In this document: piece by piece, positions 57,070 through 64,000 of the stretch
Layout: the number at the start of each line of letters is the position of its first letter
How positions within the stretch are numbered: the first letter of the stretch is position 1
DNA from: Epiperipatus broadwayi
Lineage: Eukaryota > Onychophora > Udeonychophora > Euonychophora > Peripatidae
Reading direction: 5' to 3'
Length of the DNA stretch: 64,000 nucleotides
Assembly (NCBI GenBank): GCA_028023455.1
Contig: JAQFVV010000020.1
Coordinates: forward strand, 6,367,092 to 6,431,091
Notes under the pieces: model-generated
The model's database searches: none
Seen by the model: only the letters and a program-made list of their open reading frames with translations
Told to the model about the DNA's origin: nothing
Made by a program: the position numbers and the translations under genes

Positions 57070-57775
57070 CACATAAAATGGCAGGTTTGAAATTCATTTT
57101 ATTTAGAAATGATAACCTTTGTAAATATGCATCAGATAAAACTAAAAATATTGAAACTTATTATAATGAATTGTTAAACATTGGATACAATTATGATTCT
57201 GATTATTATACTATTAAAAATTTTACTTATAAATATTAAAAATAATAATAGTGTTAATTCTGATAAAAAATTGTGGATATCAATACCATATATTTCAAAT
57301 CAACAGGCAAGTTTCATTAAGAAAATTTATAAAGGAATATGTGATATTGCATTTTATGAACCGCCTACATTAAATAAATTAATAAACAATGCAAAGGATA
57401 AAACTTTATTTACAAATAAAAATTGTATCATTTACAAATGGACAGTGGGTGTGGTCATGTATATATAGGTGAATCGAGGTGCACATTGGAAAAAAAGAAC
57501 AAAGAAACAATTATTGTTATTTAAAAGGGTTCAAAATACAAAACAAAAATTTAAAAATAATGATAATTTATCAGCTTCTGTCTTTTATGACCATAATAAA
57601 TCATGTATATATGGTTTCGATTTTAATTATAATAATGTAAAAATATTGGAAACTGAAAGAAATAATAAAAAAAGGAAAATTAAAGAGGCTATGTTGATAT
57701 GTAAATACAAGCAACATTTGGTTAATAGGCAGGCAGCAAACATTAAGATCACAGAATTATGGGAAAGTTAACATC
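57070..57775 (+). pseudogene. Penelope-like element, linker plus GIY-YIG endonuclease, frameshifted
   Basis: Third, distinct Penelope lineage. FILFRNDNLCKYASDKTKN and YYNELLNIGYNYDSDYY at 57095-57210 match the region between RT and endonuclease; after a stop, LWISIPYISNQQASFIKKIY and FYEPPTLNKLINNAKDKTLF follow. The nuclease is NCIIYKW (GIY), a frameshift, SGCGHVYIGESRCTLEK (YIG, 57446-57496), a second frameshift in a run of A, then RTKKQLLLFKRVQ, ASVFYDHNKSC and RKIKEAMLICKYKQHLVNRQ (conserved Glu). It ends with stop at 57771. RT missing; two frameshifts make it non-functional. Confidence 0.85.
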
Positions 57776-57794
57776 ATAGAATTATGGGAAAGCT
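57742..57794. repeat. Short tandem duplication at the Penelope 3' end
   Basis: AGAATTATGGGAAAG occurs twice, 27 bp apart, across the stop codon. Confidence 0.8.
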
Positions 57795-59630
57795 GACATT
57801 TTAAACGTGATAGTTGACAAAGCTACAAGTTAGTTGAAAGCACTCCTAAGTGACGGTTATACATATATTTTTTATAAGCTTTTAAATACTGTATTTTTTA
57901 AATATTAATTTATAAATTTGCGTATATTATTTTGAAGAAATACAGACATCAATTTATAATATTATATATATATCTTCTGCTTAACATTTAGTATGCATTA
58001 TGTCACTATTGTTTTAAGCTGCTGAAGATAAATCCTTGATACTAAATAAACCATCAAATAATAAATTGTTCTGAAGTTTATCTGCCATTTGAACAACTGA
58101 AGTAACAAGCTGTGCTTCAACCTAAGAAACTTTAGCTTTTGAGTCTATCACTTTTCTTCTGCTAAAAGACAAAGGGCAATAAATGACATTAAAATTAAAC
58201 CAACAGAAAAAATGGCCCACCAAAAATACTTTTCTGGTTCTAGCCAATCATCATACAAAAAACATCATCATGTATTATTCTTCACCATTTATTTAAATTG
58301 TTGATCTCTTGGAGGATAATTAAAGCAATGAAATGAAGATTCTTAATCTGATTAACAGGACTGCCTGCCATGTGCATGTCTAAGTGGATTTCTAGATCAA
58401 AAATATATGTGTGTGTAGCTTGATCATTGCAAACTCCAATAACCATCCAAGAGAGACCAGTGAATTAGAATCTAATTATTTTTAGATAGAGATTACAGAT
58501 CTTAGTTTAATCCAAATTGATCAGATAAGTGTTAAAATAGTGATTGTAAAAGTAAAATATTATATGGAACATCCATTTACATGACTATTATAACTTCAAA
58601 AAAAATAAATAAAAATAAAAAATATAGAAAACCAAAGTAAAAATTATGAACACTAGAGAAGAATTTGCAATGAATACCAATCCCTGATTTACCAATACTC
58701 TTGCATACAAAACATGTTAGCCCATTATTCAGTTTCTATGTGCATTGTAATATAATGCAGCTTTATGGTTGGTGAGAAAGAAGTCATACTCTTAGAAGAT
58801 ACTACATTTACGATCATTTTAAAAATACAAACCATCTGCACAAATATTTTGAATATAAACAGCAGATGCAACCAGTTATTTCTTTAGATCTTGCAACTCT
58901 CTGCTTCACATCACATTTCATGATGAATTTCAACAGCTATTTTTTGCTTTTGTCTAGAAAATATTGATACATATATTCATTTAATTATAAAGTTCAATTT
59001 TTTTATTGTTCAGTATTTTGCTTTCTTATAATAAGTGCCAAGTTTTTGGTGAAACTGCAAACTCCACTTCTGTTTGTTATAAAGACTATCTTACGCTCAA
59101 AAGAGTTGCCATTTTGAATGCTTTTATTGGAGGATTAGAGCTGAGCATGAAACCCAATGGAGAACTACAATTGTTGCAGAAGAATCTAAAAGATAGTTTC
59201 ATCAGATGTCAAATAAACAGATTAAAAGCCAAGACGTAACATATGAGGACATATAAATGTCCTAAATACTCTCCATATCATCGTACATTCGGTGCTTTTC
59301 AAATCTTATGAGTAAAGATACAATAAAAGACGAATGTTAATAGTCTTTCGAAATGAAAAATTTGCTGTGGAATAAGTTAAAAACAGTTTCACAAAATATC
59401 AAAATAGAGGAATGGTATATGTGGACACTTTGTATTTCTCGAATTGTTTGTTAGTAGAACTCATTTTTACTGTATTATTTTTTATCTTTCTTTTTTCTTC
59501 TTCTAGTTGGAAATTCATTTGCGAGTGGCTGTTATTTGATGATTTATAGTCGAGGATTATTTAGTAAAATTATCACAAGAATCATCTTATTTTATATTTT
59601 GAAATCATCTAGAAACTAAAAATCATCTTA
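57795..59630. other. Unassigned stretch with a few less AT-rich patches
   Basis: At 59006-59239 a 77-codon frame (GETANSTSVCYKDYLTLKRV, then NAFIGGLELSMKPNGELQLL) has a composition less dominated by A+T codons and could be an exon or an unknown element fragment. I recognise no domain and see no convincing splice or start context. Nothing else recognised. Confidence 0.25.
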
Positions 59631-59635
59631 AACAT

Positions 59636-59721
59636 CACATGATCACCATCTGTATACAACCACATAATTGTTGTAAACAAAGGCAAAACTCTCCATAAAT
59701 AGTGGAGAGTTTTGCCTTTTT
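59636..59721. repeat. Minimal family B foldback
   Basis: Only the tip of the minus copy (CATCACATGATCACCATCTG) and GGCAAAACTCTCCATA remain, followed at once by its inverse TAGTGGAGAGTTTTGCC. It shows how small an inverted family B insertion can be. Confidence 0.75.
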
Positions 59722-59724
59722 ATT

Positions 59725-60565
59725 TGCTTGCTTTTTCTTATTTTGCAATTAGAATGGCCATACTCATTTACCAAAGATTGTTAATGATAATGGAAGGAAA
59801 ATAATTAGATATATTCACGGTTGGCAGACTTAAATTATACGTCAAAAAAAGAGATTAATCTTTTTTTTTTTTGCAAATAATTTATTTCCAAACATTTTTT
59901 TTTTTTTGCAAATAATTTATTTCCAAACTTTTCATTGCTTTAAATAAGTTTAAAATAAAAGAACTCTAAAACACAATTTGTTTCTTAACTCAATTTAAAT
60001 CACCATTAAGTGTTTTCTGTTTTGAAACAAATTTTTACAAGAGAACTTTTAAATAGATAAACCAACTAATTCTTTTTCCCCCAAAGTGTTCTCTTTTTTT
60101 GACTATAAATTCTTTTTTTTAAAAATACGTTATTGTACTTTTTCTTTTTAGTGATTTAATTCAAATAATAAGAGCAGTTGAAAAATGTTTACATTTAACA
60201 GAATTTAAAAGGGTCAAAAATTCTCTCTTCTATTACTTTGGTCAACAGAGCATTAAAGAAACCGAACTCTTTCCCCTTTAAAGATTATTACTTAACTTAA
60301 ACCATTCATTTTGTTTTTTGTTTTTTTGCAATAGTAATTTTCTAAATTACTGTTTGACAAAATATTATATCAAACAAAATTTTATTAAACTATTTTTTCT
60401 ATACACACTTAGCATTAATTTAATACCACTAATTAAAAAATATTTATTAAGTGCATAAAACTGCCAAATGTTTTGATTTATGGATTAATTAATAATATAT
60501 ATATAAATTTTGTGCTTATACAAATAAGCTTAAAATACTATGCTATTATTAATATAATAACGGAG
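59725..60565. other. AT-rich stretch with homopolymer-linked duplication
   Basis: A 34-36-bp unit (poly T followed by GCAAATAATTTATTTCCAAA) is duplicated at 59861-59928. Nothing else recognised. Confidence 0.45.
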
Positions 60566-60569
60566 ACAC

Positions 60570-60815
60570 ACATGCTTATTATATATACCTGTGTTTATAT
60601 TTGTAATGTATAGGGTATATGAGCACAGACTTTCACACGACCCACCACTCTCCACACTATCTCATAACACTGATACACTTGAACACATATATGTTGAAAA
60701 GATAAATAATCACCAATATACGTATTTCATGCTAAACCAGCAATCATCAGTTGGTCTAGATAACTATCTCCACACATATATGCTATAAGTGCTCAGATAG
60801 ATATTAAGATAGCCA
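60570..60815 (-). mobile_element. Family A copy
   Basis: Minus orientation; ends of the unit are truncated. Same subfamily as 48.4 and 61.6 kb (GTGCTCATATACCCTATA at the tail instead of the B-box-like word). Confidence 0.78.
60706..60764 (-). ncRNA. Type I hammerhead ribozyme, family A, core intact
   Basis: Minus strand: ACCAA-CTGATGA-TTGCT-GGTTT-AGCAT-GAAA-TACGTATA-TTGGT-GATTAT. Inner stem I perfect; stem II 4 bp plus a T/T; outer stem I partly lost (GTTATC). Confidence 0.72.
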
Positions 60816-60935
60816 ATCCCCAGCATATAAAACGTATTTAAATATATATAAATTATAGATAGTAAAGTTACTTATTTAAATTTTCAGCGGAGTTTGGGAT
60901 TTTAATGAAGAGGAGGGAGGTTTATTATTAATATC

Positions 60936-60985
60936 CGATAAACTCATAAATCCAAAAATGCGATAAACTCATAAATCCAAAAATG
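60936..60985. repeat. 25-bp tandem duplication
   Basis: CGATAAACTCATAAATCCAA(AAATG) occurs twice back to back. Confidence 0.85.
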
Positions 60986-60989
60986 TCTT

Positions 60990-61600
60990 GGAACAAAGGA
61001 TTTCGATTAATGACAGTCTACCTGGATAGAGAATACATTTTTTCATGATTGCACTATAATTTGACCAACCAAAAGGAAGTAAAAAATTAAAAATATTTCT
61101 TCATTTAAATTTTAGAGAGACAAAGTCTGAAACATTTAAATTAATGTTTATTTTTTAAAAAATTCACGTATTTCACATACTTTATTAAGTGCTTTTAACA
61201 TAGAGCTAGAGCATCAAATTCAAAAGCTAAAAGTTGTTTCGTCACATGACCTCTAAGTAAACGACCACACAATTGTATTACTGAGTTCTTACCTCATTTG
61301 GAAATACAAATAATAATTCCGAATTAAGTATATTTTTCATGAAAAAAAAAAAAAATTAAAAATAAATTATTTTAGAGTTTCTCCAATATTTAAGGTACTT
61401 AGAAATTGATAAGCTTTTTAAAAACTTTCTATATTAAGTTCACACAATTTGTTTATGGATTGCTACTAATTGTTGAATATATTTGGAAAAGTACAAATAA
61501 AGTTTTAATTAAAAAAAAAAAAAACATCGCGTGTTTATTTCACTACTTTACCGTAATAAAAAAAAAGATAAAAAAAAAAAATATTCAGGCAAAAAAAAGA
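60990..61600. other. AT-rich stretch, no feature recognised
   Basis: Several A homopolymers near 61340, 61510 and 61560-61600. Nothing else recognised. Confidence 0.45.
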
Positions 61601-61614
61601 TAACCGTTAATATA

Positions 61615-62062
61615 TAGGGTATATGGGCACAGACTTTCACACGACCCACCACTCTCCACTCTATCTAATAACACTGATACACTCAAGCACATATATGCTG
61701 AAAAGATAAATAATCACCAATATACGTATTTCATGCTAAACCAGCAATCATCAGTTGGTCCAGATTATCATCTCCCACACATATATACTATAAGTGCTCA
61801 GATATATATTAAGATAGACAATCTTCATACTTTAATGGGCAGGCTCCAATCTACTACACACTCCAACTCTTCAACTGTCCATACAAATGAAAATCTGATG
61901 ATGGAATCTTCGAAGGCCACCCTGAGGCTGAGATTCTTGTCACACCCATGTTGACCTAAGGTCAATCTGAACCCCACATGTACAGTACATAATCCATCTA
62001 ATACATATGCAAGGATAGGCAGACATCTCTACAATGTAATAACTGAAGCACAGGCTTATTAT
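61615..62062 (-). mobile_element. Family A, about one full monomer, 13-bp target duplication
   Basis: Flanked by AACCGTTAATATA (61602-61614) and AACTGTTAATGTA (62063-62075). 448 bp, close to the 473-bp repeat period found at 15.8-16.3 kb, so this is a single unit insertion. Carries the best preserved ribozyme of the window. Confidence 0.82.
61710..61768 (-). ncRNA. Type I hammerhead ribozyme, family A, best copy
   Basis: Minus strand in order: ATAATC (outer stem I), TGG bulge, ACCAA (inner stem I), CTGATGA at 61748-61754, TTGCT-GGTTT-AGCAT (stem II, 4 bp plus T/T), GAAA at 61729-61732, TACGTATA (stem III and UA cleavage site), TTGGT, GATTAT. Both stem I helices are perfect (5 and 6 bp), and a stem I bulge facing a stem II loop is the layout of fast natural hammerheads. 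Confidence 0.82.
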
Positions 62063-62139
62063 AACTGTTAATGTAAATGGTGAAATTATTTTTGTGTTTT
62101 TAAAATATTATTAAATTGAGGTTAAAATTTTGAAATGCC

Positions 62140-64000
62140 AATTACAAATAGCGTTCAAATTTTCATCAGATAAATTTGTCCTGTACTTTGATGTGATATA
62201 TTTCATTCAGGAAAAAGTTTGTTTACAAAGATACATTGTCTCAAAAATCGAAATAAATTTACTTGCAAATTTTTTTAAATTTGGAAACTGTACAGGGTTC
62301 AAAGAATTATAAAAATCGATCAAATTTCCTTCCTTGTATTTGTCTTTAATATGAGATCGTTTTCCTGAAGTTCAACAATTTCCATTTGAATTTGATTTGG
62401 GACTTCTGCCACATCATAGTCAAATGAATTTTGAAACAATCTAATTACTGAAATTGTTACAGCCTTTCATGTTATTATTATATAATATTTAGTAAATTAA
62501 ATGTGGTGTTTAAAGCTTAATGCTCTTAGTTCAAAATACCTGAGTCTGGCTTATTTATATATAAATTAAAGTAGAGAAGAAGGTGGAACCATCTTTTTCT
62601 CATAAAATCTCTGCCTTCTGTTTTGAATTGAGAGTTCCCTGTGCAGTCATTATTACATCTGATTGGCTGTCATGTAAGCATTTTAAAGATGCATTTGTCA
62701 AAGGTTTCAGTCTTTCACGTTATTATGAAATTGTTATTTTAAATCTGAAATGATTAAATTTGTGAACATAGATGGAAATTATGCTTCACCTTTGTTTATG
62801 CAATTCTGAACCGTATGACATATGAGCAAAATTACAATCTTTAATTTGGCTTTCCAAAAGTATCAACTTTGCTATGAATGTCTTAATATCAGAAAATAAG
62901 TCACAAACTAAATTACTTTCACTTTAAATTCAAATTGTTCTAATGTTTCACCAGATCTGCAAGGAATGCCAACTTTCAATGGCACTCAGTATTTGATAAA
63001 AGTGGCTCCTAATTATTTTTTTTAATAAGAAATATATTAATTTCATTCCTGGACTGAACAAATCATGAAAGAACCTTGCCATATCTAAGCCATCGAACTG
63101 CAGTATAATATATCAAGTCACCTCACTCAGAATCACATTCCTCAAGAAAATACTAAAATTGTTGATGATTAAGTTCATGAGAGTAAATGAAATTAAACAT
63201 AGAAATAACAGGTTTCAAGACATAGCTCATATCAATTCATTTCCCACAAAGTGCTTGTTGATAAATAATACAGTGAAAAAATATTGGTTTTGTTATTCCC
63301 ACATTCTCACAAGCTTTTGCGTTAGTTCAACTAAACACACCTTTGGCCAGACATGTTTTTTCTCCATCAACTGTATGCACTATAAATAATTGCAATCTAA
63401 ATTATATTGTTAATGCCTTTTGTACTTCTTTAAAGATATTCTCTCCTATTATAGTGTCAGGCATACTGTGAAGTGATATTAATTCCTGTGTGACATTAAG
63501 TTCATCATCGATGCCACAAAAAATATTAGGAGTTGTAAAGTATAAAAAACATCAGTTGATTCATCCAATGTAAGAAAATACTGAGGGAAACACTGTGATT
63601 TGCCTACAATTTGTTGAACAATACTATTTCCCATACTTTTGATCCACTGTGCAACAGCATTTGGTCCAAGACTTATTGTTTTAAAAAGATTAAGTTTTTC
63701 TGGGCATAACTCAGTCACTGTTTCTGTCATACATTCTTTGATGATATTGACATCAGTAATTGTTGCCCTCTTTTAGCCACCATATAAGTAAACTTATAGC
63801 TTACCAAGGTTAAACCTTCATTTTTTGAATTTGCCTTAGTGAAAAAATCTTGCCAAGAATGCAGACAGTGATACAGTGATTCAAATTTATCTGAATGCTG
63901 CATTTTTTTAAATTGTGAAAATGTTGAAGGATATTTTGTTTTATAGTGATGGTGTATATTGTATTCTTTTAAGACAGCAATATTGTATTTACAAATCAGA
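62140..64000 (-). pseudogene. hAT transposase (ZBED5/GTF2IRD2-like), runs off the window
   Basis: Minus strand; the N-terminus lies beyond 64000. In order: LICKYNIAVLKEYNIHHHYK (remains of the zinc finger), KFESLYHCLHSWQDFFTKAN, YKFTYMVAKRGQQL, then MTETVTELCPEKLNLFKTIS, FLTLDESTDVFYTLQLLIF (first catalytic Asp of the hAT RNase H fold, in LDESTD) at about 63540-63590, LNVTQELISLHSMPDT, IYQQALCGK near 63245, FDGLDMARFFHDLF near 63080. After the nested family E element: DVAEVPNQIQMEIVELQEND at about 62365-62425, then NPVQFPNLKKFASKFISIFE, ending CNWHF. Frameshifts and stops throughout. This wording is the one seen in vertebrate GTF2IRD2 and ZBED5 domesticated copies. Confidence 0.88.
62486..62706 (+). 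mobile_element. Family E retroposon nested in hAT
   Basis: About 220 bp flanked by CCTTTCATGTTATTAT and TCTTTCACGTTATTAT (62463-62478 and 62713-62728), a likely target duplication. Shares its 3' two thirds with the copy at 28.5-28.8 kb (TTTAAAGCTT, AGAGAAGAAGGTGGA/AGAAGAGGGTAGA, ACATCTGATTGGCTGTCA). Interrupts the transposase between its catalytic and C-terminal parts. Confidence 0.65.

Noticed and set aside
57810-57850. Hammerhead after the third Penelope fragment
   Set aside because: GTGATAGTTGAC...GTTAGTTGAAAG has a GAAA and a possible stem, but no acceptable CTGANGA core.
59006-59239. Conserved small protein gene
   Set aside because: Composition is unusual for the window, but no homology, start context or exon structure can be shown; mentioned only in the stretch description.

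Overview
The window looks like invertebrate animal nuclear DNA: strongly A+T-rich, CpG-poor and intron/intergenic-like. I found no convincing host exon, no true tRNA, no rRNA and no bacterial operon. Almost everything recognisable is a transposable element, most of it broken. The mix (a tRNA-derived SINE with an intact cloverleaf, Penelope-like retroelements with GIY-YIG endonuclease, an RTE/BovB-type LINE, Tigger/pogo, mariner and ZBED-type hAT) would suit a mollusc such as a cephalopod, but that is a low-confidence inference; only 'metazoan' is firm.

Layout. 0.3-2.2 kb: decayed hAT transposase. 3.2-6 kb: two compound non-coding repeats (families A and B here) and a SINE. 7.7-9.6 kb: two nearly identical Penelope endonuclease fragments head to head in a ~945-bp-arm palindrome. 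9.7-16.4 kb: foldback repeat, mariner relic, family B, a 67-bp ATT microsatellite and a 0.9-kb compound family A insertion. 17.0-18.2 kb: minus-strand LINE relics cut by a SINE. 19.1-25.1 kb: SINE, families B and D, a 187-bp tandem duplication. 26.5-29.3 kb: a decayed but nearly complete RTE-type LINE (endonuclease, RT, C-terminus) carrying a nested repeat (family E). 30.6-32.3 kb: an unidentified CpG-retaining stretch with a ~130-bp tandem repeat. 33.2-34.4 kb: a 1.1-kb inverted/tandem family B multimer with a 14-bp target duplication. 37.0-37.8 kb: mariner relic with a SINE inside. 41.5-42.0 kb: Penelope endonuclease plus downstream ribozyme motif. 45.5-47.8 kb: full-length dead Tigger with TIRs and TA duplications. 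51.4-52.9 kb: dead full-length mariner. 55.2-56.5 kb: polyadenylated retroposon. 57.0-57.8 kb: third Penelope relic. 60.6-62.1 kb: two family A copies. 62.1-64.0 kb: hAT transposase running off the window, with a second family E copy inside.

Most interesting signal. Family A copies carry what reads as a complete type I hammerhead ribozyme: core CTGATGA and GAAA, stem II around a GGTTT loop, a minimal stem III ending in a UA cleavage site, and an 11-bp two-part stem I with a 3-nt bulge. There are nine copies in both orientations, several with the core intact. Hammerhead or hammerhead-like motifs also sit in family B, possibly family D, just downstream of the Penelope endonuclease ORFs, and in isolated fragments near 19.8, 29.5 and 54.2 kb. 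Families A, B and D occur as tandem or inverted multimers with monomers of ~473, ~446 and ~420 bp, and A and B insert with 11-16-bp target duplications. This fits non-autonomous, ribozyme-bearing retroelements possibly mobilised by the Penelope machinery seen in the same window; the mobilisation link is inference.
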